From NCBI RefSeq assembly GCF_022842375.1, contig NZ_JALHPR010000003.1, forward strand, positions 186,001-250,000: a stretch of 64,000 bases of DNA, read 5' to 3'. Origin of the DNA: Elioraea sp. (GTDB lineage: Bacteria; Pseudomonadota; Alphaproteobacteria; Acetobacterales; Acetobacteraceae). The first letter of the stretch is position 1. Each line of letters opens with the position of its first letter. The translations under genes and the position numbers were made by a program. The notes below the pieces were generated by a model. The model was not told the DNA's origin, ran no database searches, and was given only the letters and a program-made list of their open reading frames with translations. Shown in pieces: positions 7,901 through 16,162 of the stretch.

Positions 7901-9150
7901 TCATCCTCCTCGCGCGAAGGCGCGGTGGGTTCGTCGGGCTGGTCCTGCACGCCATCGGCGCGCGCCATGTTGAGCGGGCTGCGGAGAACGTCGCCGCCCG
8001 GCAGCGGGTTCAGCTCCTCGCGGCCGCGAACCTCGTTCGCGGTCATCCAGCCGTCGTTGAGCGCCGCGCCGTAGAACGACGCGCGATCGGCCGCGGCACC
8101 GCGCAGCAGGCCGGCGTCGATGAACTTGGTGTAGAGCTCGGGCTCACGCTCGGCGTCGAGCAGCGTCATGTCGGCCGACTGCTCGATCGCGGTGTACCAG
8201 GGGCCCAGCGTGTGAACGACGTGGTGCAGGAAGAACTGCTCGGCCGAGGCATAGGTCGCGGTCTTGTCGGGCGCGCCGACCAGCATCGGGGCGACGCGGA
8301 ACAGGCGGCAGATCTCCTCGATCTGGAAGCGGCGGCCCTCGAGCAGCTGCGCCTCGACGGAGGTTTGCGCCAGCTTCTCGAAACGAAGCCCGCCGAACAG
8401 CACGGCGACCGAGCCGGCACGGCGTGCGCCGCCATAGTCTGCCTGCCAGGCGGCGCGAAGATCCTTCACCTGCGCGTCGGTCAGCCCCTTCTCGGTGGTC
8501 AGCAGGCCGGAGATGGCGGCACCGCGCGCGAAGGTGTTCGCGCTGTGGCGCTCCATCGCCATGTTGAGGCCGAGCGCCTCGCGCGCCTGGCGGATCGCAT
8601 CGAGGCCGGCGACGCCATCCCAGGACAGGCCGCGCAGGTGCCAGATGGCATCGGGCGGCAGTTCGATCTGTGCATCGCCGGCGGAACGGACGAGGTAGCG
8701 CGGCGGCTCCATTCCGTTGCCGGGCTCGATCGTCACCCGCTCCGGCTTGATCGGGACAAGCTCGACAATGCGACGATTCCGGCCGGCACCGGCGCGGTTG
8801 ACGAAGACGAAGGCGTTGCCGGTGAGCGCGCGGTGCAGAACCAGCGTCGCGCGGAAGTCGAATGAGCTTTGCCAGCCGTTCGGCGCGGTGTGCAGCAGGC
8901 GGTACAGCGGGTGGTCACGCGCCTCCTCGCGCGTGCCGCTCGGCCCGCGGCGGTAGAGCTTCCACGGCACCTGGGCGACGCCCTCGGCGAGCACGCGCAC
9001 GCAGGCGAGCACTGTGACGATGCGCAGCGCGCTTTCGCGCGTGACAGCCTCGCCCGACGCGGTCTCGACGCCGCCCATGAGGATGCGGACGACATCGGGA
9101 TCGGACGTGATCGATTTCCGCCCCAGGAGGCGATCGAGCAGCCGCATCAC
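7897..9150 (-). CDS. HK97-family phage portal protein
   Basis: 417 residues, the usual length of HK97-type portals. Motifs include the early SGEAVTRESALRIVTVLACVRVLAEG region, written here in two parts (SGEAVTRESA and VTVLACVRVLAEGVAQVP), and the late EEICRLFRVAPMLVG block typical of the family. Twelve copies form the DNA entry channel at one head vertex and dock the terminase. The gene follows large terminase by 17 bases and overlaps the protease start by four bases. Confidence 0.95.
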   Translation of the reverse strand: MMRLLDRLLGRKSITSDPDVVRILMGGVETASGEAVTRESALRIVTVLACVRVLAEGVAQVPWKLYRRGPSGTREEARDHPLYRLLHTAPNGWQSSFDFRATLVLHRALTGNAFVFVNRAGAGRNRRIVELVPIKPERVTIEPGNGMEPPRYLVRSAGDAQIELPPDAIWHLRGLSWDGVAGLDAIRQAREALGLNMAMERHSANTFARGAAISGLLTTEKGLTDAQVKDLRAAWQADYGGARRAGSVAVLFGGLRFEKLAQTSVEAQLLEGRRFQIEEICRLFRVAPMLVGAPDKTATYASAEQFFLHHVVHTLGPWYTAIEQSADMTLLDAEREPELYTKFIDAGLLRGAAADRASFYGAALNDGWMTANEVRGREELNPLPGGDVLRSPLNMARADGVQDQPDEPTAPSREEDE

Positions 9151-9167
9151 GCCTCCTTCAGGGCCGA

Positions 9168-10784
9168 TCAGGTGAGCGAGATCAGGCCGACATGGCCGGC
9201 CGACGCGTCATGCGCAGAGGCCAGGCCGAGGCCCATGATCGCGGCGACGATGCCGTCGATCCGCCCCGTGCTCTTGTCCTTCGCCGGCTTGATGTTCTCG
9301 GCCGGGTCCGTCATCGAGGCGACGTTCGCTGCCATCCAGCGCAGCACCGGACAGTCGCCATGCCGGAGCGCGCGGCCGAGGACGAGCTTCTCCAGCAGTT
9401 TCGACGGCGACGACATCGACGCGAAGCCCTGGCCGAAGGCCTTGACCGCCACGCCGTCACCCATCAGCCAGGTCGACATCTGCGTCGCATTCCATCGGTC
9501 GATCGCCAGCTCGCGGATGTCGAAGCGTTCGACCAACGCGCGGCCGTCACCGGGCAGCGACGCCGACTGCCCGAGGCCGACGATGCCGGTGATCTCGGCG
9601 CGGATCAGCTCATAGTCGATGACGTTGCCAGGCGTCAGCGTGACGAGGCCGCGGCGGGCCCAGTCACGATAGGGCACATGGTCGCGACGCTCGGCCCGCT
9701 CGACCGTTTCCTCGGGCATCCAGTACCGCATCAGCAGGTCATAGCCGCCGGCATCGTCGGGGAAGACGAGGGCGAGCGCGCTGATGTCGGTCGTGCTCGA
9801 GAGGTCGAGGCCGGCGAAGCAGGGGCGGCCGTCGAGATCCTCGCGGCGGGCAGCGGCGGCGTCCCAGTCCTCCATCGGCAGCCAGCGGACGGACTGTTCC
9901 GTCGGGATGTTCAGGTGCAGGCGCTTGAAGGCGTTCTCGTAGCGCGGCAGCTGCTTGGCCTTCGCCGCTTCCTTGGCCAGGTACTCGGCCGGGATGGTCA
10001 CGCCGAGATTCGGGTTCGCCTTCGCCCAGGTGGAGGGGGAGGCGATGTCGTCATCCTGGTCGGCGGCGAAGATCAGGGGCAGCAGCTCATAGTCGTCGAC
10101 CCGGCCGTCACGCACGGCGATCGCGTGCTCGCGCGTTTCCCACCAGATGGAGTGCCGGTCGATGCCGGCGGTGGTGGTGATGATCTCCAGCGGCTGCGTG
10201 CGGTTGCCCATCGAGGTGTGCATGACCTCGAACAGCAGGCGGTCGCGCATCGCGTGGAACTCGTCATAGATCACGCAGTGAGCGTTCAGGCCGTCCTTGT
10301 TGCCGGCGTCGGCCGAGAGGACCTTCCATGAGCTCGCGGTCTTCGGCACGACGAGGGCGCGCTTGAAGGCCTGGCTGCGGTCACGCAGCTGCGGGGCGCG
10401 GGAGCGCATCCGCACGGCCTCGTTGAAGCAGATCGCGGCCTGGTCAGTGTCGGTCGCGACCGAGTAGACCTCGGCGGCGGCCTCGCCATCGCAGAACAGG
10501 GTGTAGAGACCGATGCCGGCGGCGAGCTGCGTCTTGCCGTTCTTGCGGGCGACCTCGAGGTAGACCAGGCGGAAGCGGCGGGTGCCGTCAGCCCGCTTGC
10601 AGCCGAAGATGGCGCGAACCGCGCTGATCTGCCAGGGCTGCAGCGCGAACGGGTGGCCGACGAAGCGGCCTTTGGTGTGCCGCAGGTACATCGGGAAGAA
10701 GGCGGCGGCGAGGTCGGCGGCGCGGTCGTCGAACCAGTCGCCCTCGCGGGACGTCGAGGCGGCCCAGGCACAAGCGTCCAGCAT
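9168..10784 (-). CDS. Phage terminase large subunit (packaging ATPase-nuclease)
   Basis: 538 residues. The ATPase motor has Walker A VARKNGKT (about residues 78-85) and Walker B VIYDEFH (171-177). The C-terminal nuclease starts at CFAGLDLSSTTDIS, with metal ligand D327 and later acidic residues. This is the Terminase_1-type family that cuts concatemers and pumps DNA into the prohead through the portal. ATG 10784 lies 3 bases after the small-subunit stop, so the two subunits are co-translated. Confidence 0.95.
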   Translation of the reverse strand: MLDACAWAASTSREGDWFDDRAADLAAAFFPMYLRHTKGRFVGHPFALQPWQISAVRAIFGCKRADGTRRFRLVYLEVARKNGKTQLAAGIGLYTLFCDGEAAAEVYSVATDTDQAAICFNEAVRMRSRAPQLRDRSQAFKRALVVPKTASSWKVLSADAGNKDGLNAHCVIYDEFHAMRDRLLFEVMHTSMGNRTQPLEIITTTAGIDRHSIWWETREHAIAVRDGRVDDYELLPLIFAADQDDDIASPSTWAKANPNLGVTIPAEYLAKEAAKAKQLPRYENAFKRLHLNIPTEQSVRWLPMEDWDAAAARREDLDGRPCFAGLDLSSTTDISALALVFPDDAGGYDLLMRYWMPEETVERAERRDHVPYRDWARRGLVTLTPGNVIDYELIRAEITGIVGLGQSASLPGDGRALVERFDIRELAIDRWNATQMSTWLMGDGVAVKAFGQGFASMSSPSKLLEKLVLGRALRHGDCPVLRWMAANVASMTDPAENIKPAKDKSTGRIDGIVAAIMGLGLASAHDASAGHVGLISLT

Positions 10785-10787
10785 TCG

Positions 10788-11306
10788 TCAAGCCAGGTTG
10801 AAGTCAGCGTCGGAGAAGGTCGCGAGGTTCGGGACGGGCGAGGCGGCGGGCTGGTCAGGGGCAGGGATGCCCGGGAGCATCGGCTGGTCGGCCGCGCCCT
10901 GCTGGACGCGGGAGCGAGAGGAGGGTGTCGCGCCGAACTCGGCGGCGTATTGGCGCATCAGGCGCTCGCACTCGGCGGCGATCTGGACCTCGGGGCGCTT
11001 GCGGATGAGCCCGTTGCCGGTCTCGTAGGTCAGGCCCTTCTTCGCGACGACGCGCTTGGCGGCGCACCAGCGGGCCCAGGCTTCGCAGTAGGCCTCGAAT
11101 GCCATCCGGTCGATCGTGGTCAGCAGGCCGAGCTGGTCGAAGGTCTTGGCGAGCTCGCGCCACTTCGCGGCGGCGGCTGCGGAGAGATGCGGCGCGGGGT
11201 CGAGGGGGCCGCGGGGGGGCTTGGGCTCGCGCTTGTTCAGGGCGCGCTTTCCGGGGTTGCCGGCGAGCTGTTTGAGCGCCGTCGGCTTCGGCTTGCGCCC
11301 CGGCAT
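10788..11306 (-). CDS. P27-family phage terminase small subunit
   Basis: 172 residues. The N-terminal GRKPKPTALKQLAGNPGKR is the hallmark of the P27 family small terminase, which recognises the packaging site and regulates the large subunit. A helical central part (EAYCEAWARWCAAKR) follows. The C-terminus is Pro/Ala-rich and probably flexible. ATG 11306 is preceded by a GGAG element. Confidence 0.92.
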   Translation of the reverse strand: MPGRKPKPTALKQLAGNPGKRALNKREPKPPRGPLDPAPHLSAAAAAKWRELAKTFDQLGLLTTIDRMAFEAYCEAWARWCAAKRVVAKKGLTYETGNGLIRKRPEVQIAAECERLMRQYAAEFGATPSSRSRVQQGAADQPMLPGIPAPDQPAASPVPNLATFSDADFNLA

Positions 11307-11458
11307 TGGTGATCCCTACTCCATTGCGCGGAAAACATTTTTTCCATTTCGCGGCCACGCAGAACGACTTTGGGCGCGGTCCCGGCGGGTATGAGGCCAG
11401 AGATTGACACCCCCCCCACCCCTGCGCCCGACGCACTGCTTCGGGCGCATGCGGCGCG
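11307..11458. other. Intergenic region upstream of small terminase with A/T-rich dyad
   Basis: This gap is unusual in an otherwise packed transcript. It holds a local A/T-rich dyad, GGAAAA-CATT-TTTTCC (11330-11345), in a region of about 65-70 percent GC. It could be a promoter for the packaging genes or part of the packaging recognition site beside the HNH and terminase genes. Neither role can be shown from sequence alone. Confidence 0.3.
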
Positions 11459-11767
11459 TCAGCCTATGCGCCTGCCGAATGACTGATCGCGGGCCGTCCT
11501 GGCCGAATGGCACGAGTGGCACAGCGGCCTCAAGTTCGACCGCGCGTTGTTCCTCGCATCACCATCGATGTGGTCGACATCGCGCGCCGGCGCGACCCGC
11601 CCAGCCTCACAGCACATGCGGCACAGTGGCTCTTCAGCCAGAACCGCGAGCCGAAGCCTGCGCCACGCCGCATCGTATCCACGCGATGCAGCCGACCCGC
11701 GTTCCCGATCCTTCTCGGCTCGCGACGGTGATCCTGCTGGTCGGAATGTCGGGGGGCGATGTGGCAC
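11459..11767 (-). CDS. Phage HNH endonuclease
   Basis: 102 residues from a GTG start. The HNH core is complete: CRMC, then VDHIDGDARNNARSNLRPLC, then CHSARTARD, giving the DH...N...H metal-finger plus two Cys pairs for zinc. HNH proteins beside the terminase genes assist cohesive-end cleavage in several HK97-like phages, so a packaging role is inferred from position. The gene lies directly upstream of the terminase pair on the same strand. Confidence 0.9.
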   Translation of the reverse strand: MPHRPPTFRPAGSPSRAEKDRERGSAASRGYDAAWRRLRLAVLAEEPLCRMCCEAGRVAPARDVDHIDGDARNNARSNLRPLCHSCHSARTARDQSFGRRIG

Positions 11768-11818
11768 TACAGGCGCACGTATCGCTGCGGTCGCTTGTCA
11801 ACCACTTTGCTTACGACG

Positions 11819-12406
11819 TCAAGCACAATCCACCTCGGGCGGGATCGGATGCCACAGCGTGAGCCGTGCTGCCAGGTGCAGCGCCAACGTCACCAGCCGC
11901 AGCCCACTCACCCACCGCGCATGCTCAGCCTCGACAGCCGCGATGTACGCGAGGCTTGGCCCCCACGTGATCGGGCAGTGCCCATAGTTCCGACCCTTGT
12001 CGTTGACCTCATGCACCACCAGCGGCTTGCCCCGGATGTTCAACTGCGGCACAGCACGAGGCAGCACCTCTGCAGGCGGCCGTGTCGCTGCCTTGGCGTG
12101 CTGGATCAGCAGGGCCGACAGCCTGATCCCCTGCTGCCTGTCATCGAGCGACGACACGACGTGATGGATCACCTCGGCATCCGGGTGGCAATCCGTCGCT
12201 GCCATCCCGCCACCATCGACGCGCACGCCAAGCTCTGCGATCGCCGCTACCCGCGCATCGCTTGCCCGCGCACATGGCTCGACGCCCATCATCTCGCGTT
12301 CCTGGAGATGCAACCCGATTCCCCTGTCGATCACCACATCCGCCCGCTGCCGGCGATAGGTCCATTCCAGCAGGCTCGCGATCTGGATCGGCCGCTTCAC
12401 GCTCAT
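11819..12406 (-). CDS. Phage protein of unknown function
   Basis: 195 residues from ATG 12406, which overlaps the stop of the upstream gene as ATGA; a longer frame reaching 12538 is not needed. Not recognised. It is soluble, with short conserved-looking segments such as SLLEWTYRRQRADVVID near the start and NDKGRNYGHCPITWGP near the end. It sits in the replication part of the leftward early transcript, so a DNA-metabolism role is possible. Confidence 0.7.
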   Translation of the reverse strand: MSVKRPIQIASLLEWTYRRQRADVVIDRGIGLHLQEREMMGVEPCARASDARVAAIAELGVRVDGGGMAATDCHPDAEVIHHVVSSLDDRQQGIRLSALLIQHAKAATRPPAEVLPRAVPQLNIRGKPLVVHEVNDKGRNYGHCPITWGPSLAYIAAVEAEHARWVSGLRLVTLALHLAARLTLWHPIPPEVDCA

Positions 12407-13311
12407 GCCGCCCTCGCTTCGCCGCGCCCCTGCGCCCTTGCCGAGGCCAGCGAGGCCGACATCACCGGCCCCGGCCCGTAGCCGTGGTAGGCATCCATCG
12501 CCGCGCGCCAGGCCGGATAGTCCGGGTGCGACATCCACGCCGGTTCAGCCTTCGGCGGCACCGGCACAAGCGCTGACGCCGCGTCCTTCATCGCCTCGGT
12601 AAAGTAGCCGAGGCTCCGCGGCGCGGTGTACGTGCTCCGCCCCGCCACGCGCTGAACCGTGGCGAGGATCGTCTCGGCATCGAGCCCCATCGCCAGCCAG
12701 CCCGACACGGCGCGGAAATCGCCCATCCACTTCGCGTCATCGATCAGGGCGGCATCGAGCACGGCACGGCCGAGCTGCATCAGCGTCGTGGCTTCCTCGC
12801 GCGGCTTGCTTGCTTGCTTGTTGCTTAGCTCTTCAGAAGAAGAAGCAGCAGCAGTCGCCCGCGAGAGGGTTCCGGTTTCGGTTCCCGTGGGTTTCCCGCC
12901 CGCGATCGGCAGCATGATCTCACCCTGCCGCCTGGCGCGCGCATCCTCCGGCCTCTCACCCTTGCGCGGGCGCCCGCCGAGGCCGCCATTTGCGCGGGCA
13001 GCCGCCGATTTCCGCCCTGCCTCCCGCAGCGGCGGGCACGCCAGCACGTCGCCCTCGCGGACGAGCACGCCACGCGCGACGAGGGTTTCGACGTGGGTTT
13101 CCAGTTCGGTTTCGTTGATGGCAACCGCGATGGAAACCTCCTTGAGGTTTCGGATCGCGGAACCGAACGCGAGAAACCCATCGGAACCCATCACGGCGGC
13201 AAGGCGCATGAGGCGAACGAACACGTGGCACGCCGCCGGCCCGGCGAGCATCAGCCGCGGATCGGTCTCGGTCATGTGCAGCAGGCGGTCAGCGAGGCAG
13301 CGGCGGGGCAT
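12403..13311 (-). CDS. Putative phage replication-initiation-like protein
   Basis: 302 residues from ATG 13311, with GGAG about 6 bases upstream. The N-terminal half resembles a winged-helix domain (FVRLMRLAAVMGSDGFLAF, then LETHVETLVARGVLVREG). A basic low-complexity hinge follows (RANGGLGGRPRKGERPEDA), then a C-terminal helical part with TYTAPRSLGYFTEAMKDA. This layout is common in phage replication O-like or DnaA-recruiting proteins. Helicase and methyltransferase genes on the same transcript support replication. No specific family is claimed. Confidence 0.65.
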   Translation of the reverse strand: MPRRCLADRLLHMTETDPRLMLAGPAACHVFVRLMRLAAVMGSDGFLAFGSAIRNLKEVSIAVAINETELETHVETLVARGVLVREGDVLACPPLREAGRKSAAARANGGLGGRPRKGERPEDARARRQGEIMLPIAGGKPTGTETGTLSRATAAASSSEELSNKQASKPREEATTLMQLGRAVLDAALIDDAKWMGDFRAVSGWLAMGLDAETILATVQRVAGRSTYTAPRSLGYFTEAMKDAASALVPVPPKAEPAWMSHPDYPAWRAAMDAYHGYGPGPVMSASLASARAQGRGEARAA

Positions 13312-13341
13312 GATCGCGCTCCGTTTGGTTCCGTGGGTTTC

Positions 13342-13650
13342 TCAGTGAGCGGAGGCAGGCGCGCGACGCTTGCTCGCGGTCGCGACCGCCGCCTCGCCGA
13401 GTGGCGTGTCGCCGAGCATGCCGAGCGCGCGGCGGTACAGATCGCGCAGCGCCTCCGCCTCGCGCAGCTCGTCCTGGTCGCGCTTCCGATCCGCGACGGT
13501 CCCGCGCAGCACCTTGGTATCGAACCCGGCCGACTTCGCCTCGGCGTAGATGTCTTTGATGTCGCCAGCGAGCGCCTTGCGCTCTTCCTCGAGCCGCTCG
13601 ATCCGCTCGACGAGCGAACGCAGCCGATCGGCCGCGATTTCGTTGCTCAT
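13342..13650 (-). CDS. GapR-like nucleoid-associated protein (DUF2312)
   Basis: 102 residues from ATG 13650, which overlaps the methyltransferase stop as ATGA. The core LRSLVERIERLEEERKALAG followed by DIKDIYAEAKSAGFDTKVLR is the signature of DUF2312, the GapR family. GapR forms a dimeric coiled coil clamping overtwisted DNA and stimulates topoisomerases ahead of replication and transcription forks in alphaproteobacteria. A phage copy may load on the replicating phage genome or compete with the host protein; this is inferred. The C-terminus is short and basic (SKRRAPA). Confidence 0.9.
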   Translation of the reverse strand: MSNEIAADRLRSLVERIERLEEERKALAGDIKDIYAEAKSAGFDTKVLRGTVADRKRDQDELREAEALRDLYRRALGMLGDTPLGEAAVATASKRRAPASAH

Positions 13651-14627
13651 ATGATCGTTTCCCTGTTGACTGCTTCGTTGCACAACGCCAGGCTGCCGCC
13701 ATGACACATCGCATCATCCCCGCCGACGCTGTCGGCTACATCGCCCGCCGCAACGACCGGCCCGAGCGCCTCGCGCTGTTCCGGCCCGATGGCACCCTTT
13801 CGAACAGCTTCAGCAGCAACGAAGGGCTCGACGCCATCCGCGCCGCGCTCGCCGCGCAGGGGCTGGCCGTCGACGCTGCCGGCATCGTCCGCACGGCGTA
13901 GCGCCTCGAGCCGCAGGATCGTGCGGCCGATCATCGCTACAACGGCAGGGACGACTGCGTTGCCGAGACACCGCAGGCGGTCCACCCGATAGGGAATCCC
14001 TGCAACCACTCGACCCACATCGGGTTCAGTTGTCCACCAGCCCACTCTGACAGCGTCGGCCCCGCGGTGCGGCCTCGCTCCTCCTGTGTCGCTTGAGCGC
14101 CCGACTTCCAGTCGCGCGCTGTCGGCGTCGGACAGCCGGCAGGCAAGGAACCACACACGCTGGCGCGGATGCGGCGCGGCGGCATGCGCAGCACCCACCA
14201 CGAGCGGCCAGCAGGCGTAGCCGCTCGCTTCCAGGTCAGCGAGCACCGCGTCAGCCGCGATGCCTCGGATGCCAGGAACGTTCTCACCAAGCACCCATCG
14301 GGGTCTGAGCTCGGCGACCAGCCTTGCGAATTCCGGCCAGAGATGGCGCTCATCGTTCTCTCCCATTTGCGGACCGGCCACGCTGTAGGGCTGGCACGGG
14401 AACCCGCCACAGATCAGGTCAGGCGCCGGCACGCCCCGCGCCGCCAGCGCCCGCGCCGACAGCCTCGTCACATCCGAAAACACCGGCACGCCGGGCCACC
14501 AATGCCGCAGCACGGCGCTCGCGTAGGGGTCGCGCTCGCAGAACGCCACCGTCTCCATCCCGCACGCCTCAAGGCCGAGCGAGAAGCCACCAACGCCGCT
14601 GAAGAGGTCAAGCACGCGCAGGCTCAC
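13647..14627 (-). CDS. C5-cytosine DNA methyltransferase
   Basis: 326 residues from GTG 14627, overlapping the helicase stop as GTGA; the longer frame to 14816 is rejected. Motif I LDLFSGVGGFSLGLE, motif IV GGFPCQPYSVAG with nucleophile C78, motif VI GENVPG, motif VIII RQRVWFLA and motif X LGNAVVP are all present. It transfers methyl from SAM to cytosine C5. No restriction partner is adjacent, so it is an orphan phage enzyme, probably protecting phage DNA. The last about 80 residues beyond motif X look like low-quality coding sequence, and another open frame lies antisense there. Confidence 0.93.
   Translation of the reverse strand: MSLRVLDLFSGVGGFSLGLEACGMETVAFCERDPYASAVLRHWWPGVPVFSDVTRLSARALAARGVPAPDLICGGFPCQPYSVAGPQMGENDERHLWPEFARLVAELRPRWVLGENVPGIRGIAADAVLADLEASGYACWPLVVGAAHAAAPHPRQRVWFLACRLSDADSARLEVGRSSDTGGARPHRGADAVRVGWWTTEPDVGRVVAGIPYRVDRLRCLGNAVVPAVVAMIGRTILRLEALRRADDAGSVDGQPLRGERGADGVEPFVAAEAVRKGAIGPEQREALGPVVAAGDVADSVGGDDAMCHGGSLALCNEAVNRETII
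13701..13901 (+). CDS. Possible small gene antisense to the methyltransferase tail
   Basis: A 66-codon frame, fully inside the 3-prime tail of the methyltransferase but on the opposite strand. By my count its third positions are about 90 percent G/C, whereas the overlapping methyltransferase third positions are about 70 percent, so coding bias favours this frame. The protein has a balanced composition (RNDRPERLALFRPDGTLSNS). No clear ribosome site is visible. Against it, the methyltransferase stop forms a neat ATGA junction with gapR. Function unknown. Confidence 0.35.
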   Translation: MTHRIIPADAVGYIARRNDRPERLALFRPDGTLSNSFSSNEGLDAIRAALAAQGLAVDAAGIVRTA

Positions 14628-16162
14628 GCGCCCATCCTCCTCTGCGGCCCGAGCGCGTGCGGGATCGCATCGCTGTAGCCGCCGTGTTCGCTCTCGTCGG
14701 TGAACCAGGTCAGCGCATCGGCGAAGCGCAGCCGGCACGGGCCGATGCGCCCGCCGCGCTGCTTGGCGATGATCACCTCGGCCCGCCCCTGCTCGCGCAG
14801 CACGGCCTCGTGCCACTGCCGCTCGCGCTCCTCGAACTGCTCGCTTTTCTCCTTGCCCGTGCGCACCGGGCGCGAGCGGGCGAGGTAATAGTGTTCTCTG
14901 TGCAGGAACAGAACGACGTCGGCCTCCTGCTCGATCTCGCCGCTGTCGCGGAGGTCGCTCATCCCCGGCCGCTTGTCCTCCCGCGCCTCGACGCCGCGGT
15001 TGAGCTGCGACAGCAGCAGCACGGGGATGCCGAGCGCCTTGGCCGTCGCCTTCATGTCGCGCGCGATCTCGCTGACCTCGTGCACGCGGCTGTGCATCCG
15101 CCGCGTCTCGTCGGTCGCCTGCACCTTGCCCAAGTAATCGACGACCAGGAGGTCAACCCCGCCCTTGCGCATCGCGCGCCTGGCGGCGGTGCGGATCGCC
15201 GCCACGCTGGCGGTCGGCGCGTCATCGATCATCAGCGGCAGCTTCGCGATCTCGGCCTGCGCATCGACCAGCCGCCGCGCCTCGCCCTGCGTCAGCGCGC
15301 GGAACCCGTCGCCATCGCCGCGCCCATCCTCGGCCGGCATCCGCCCGCGCACCATCACCTGCGAATCGAACCCAGCGACCGCCGCCACCAGCCGCCCGGC
15401 GAGCTCGACCGCCGGCATCTCGATCGAGATGAACAGCACGCGATGTCCCGCCGCCGCCGCACGCGCCGCACAGCCGACGGCGATCGCCGTCTTGCCCATG
15501 CTCGGACGCCCGGCGAGCACGATCAGCTGCCCCTTGCGCCACCCCGCAGTCATCCGATCCAGCGCGGCGTAGCCGGTGGTGACACCCACCAGCCCGTCAC
15601 CACGCCGCGCCGCCTCCTCCGCCGCGCCGATCGCGTCCGACACCGCATCGCCGATCGGCAGCAGCGGCCGCGCCGCACCACCCTGCGAGCCGAGCGCGAA
15701 TAGCACCTCCTCAGCCTTCTCGATCTGCGCCGCGGCGGCCACGCCCTCCGGGTCGTGCGCGGCGTTGACCACCTGCTCGCCGAGGTCGACGAGCTGCCGC
15801 CGCACCCAGCAATCGCGGATGACGGCGGCGTACTCGCCGACGTTGACGATGCCCACCATCGCCGCGACGAGCTGCGCCAGGTACGCCGCCCCGCCGACCT
15901 CCTCGAGCGCGCCGGCGTTGTCATACTCGGCCTTCAGCGTGACGGCAGAGACGGGCCGGCCCTGGTCGATCAGCCGCGCGATGTCGCGATAGATCCGCCC
16001 GTGCACCGCGTCGGCGAAGTGTTCCGGCTTCAGGATGTCCGACACGCGATCGAACGCCCGGTTGCTGGCGAGCAGCGCGCCGAGCAGCGCCTGCTCCGCC
16101 TCCAGGTTCGCCGGCGGCACGCGCAACCCGAGGCCCGCGAGCGGATCGGTGCGGTTGCTCAC
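14624..16162 (-). CDS. dnaB: Replicative DNA helicase, DnaB type
   Basis: 512 residues from GTG 16162 (GTGA junction with the upstream gene). The N-terminal primase-interaction domain begins PPANLEAEQALLGALLASNR; Walker A is LAGRPSMGKTAIA (about 217-228) and Walker B LLVVDYLGKV. The late block GMSDLRDSGEIEQEADVVLF is diagnostic of DnaB. It unwinds DNA at the fork as a hexamer. A phage-borne full-length copy suggests the phage assembles its own replisome core, possibly through the 302-residue replication-like protein downstream. Confidence 0.95.
   Translation of the reverse strand: MSNRTDPLAGLGLRVPPANLEAEQALLGALLASNRAFDRVSDILKPEHFADAVHGRIYRDIARLIDQGRPVSAVTLKAEYDNAGALEEVGGAAYLAQLVAAMVGIVNVGEYAAVIRDCWVRRQLVDLGEQVVNAAHDPEGVAAAAQIEKAEEVLFALGSQGGAARPLLPIGDAVSDAIGAAEEAARRGDGLVGVTTGYAALDRMTAGWRKGQLIVLAGRPSMGKTAIAVGCAARAAAAGHRVLFISIEMPAVELAGRLVAAVAGFDSQVMVRGRMPAEDGRGDGDGFRALTQGEARRLVDAQAEIAKLPLMIDDAPTASVAAIRTAARRAMRKGGVDLLVVDYLGKVQATDETRRMHSRVHEVSEIARDMKATAKALGIPVLLLSQLNRGVEAREDKRPGMSDLRDSGEIEQEADVVLFLHREHYYLARSRPVRTGKEKSEQFEERERQWHEAVLREQGRAEVIIAKQRGGRIGPCRLRFADALTWFTDESEHGGYSDAIPHALGPQRRMGA

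Noticed and set aside
5346-11306. Gene transfer agent head cluster
   Set aside because: The order terminase, portal, protease, capsid resembles an alphaproteobacterial GTA. However, integrase, excisionase-like gene, repressor, replication genes, HNH, P27 small terminase and a tRNA attachment site show a phage.
13701-14816. Long 389-residue start for the C5 methyltransferase
   Set aside because: The extra N-terminus has no methyltransferase features and overlaps the helicase gene. GTG 14627 gives motif I at the expected place and a GTGA junction.
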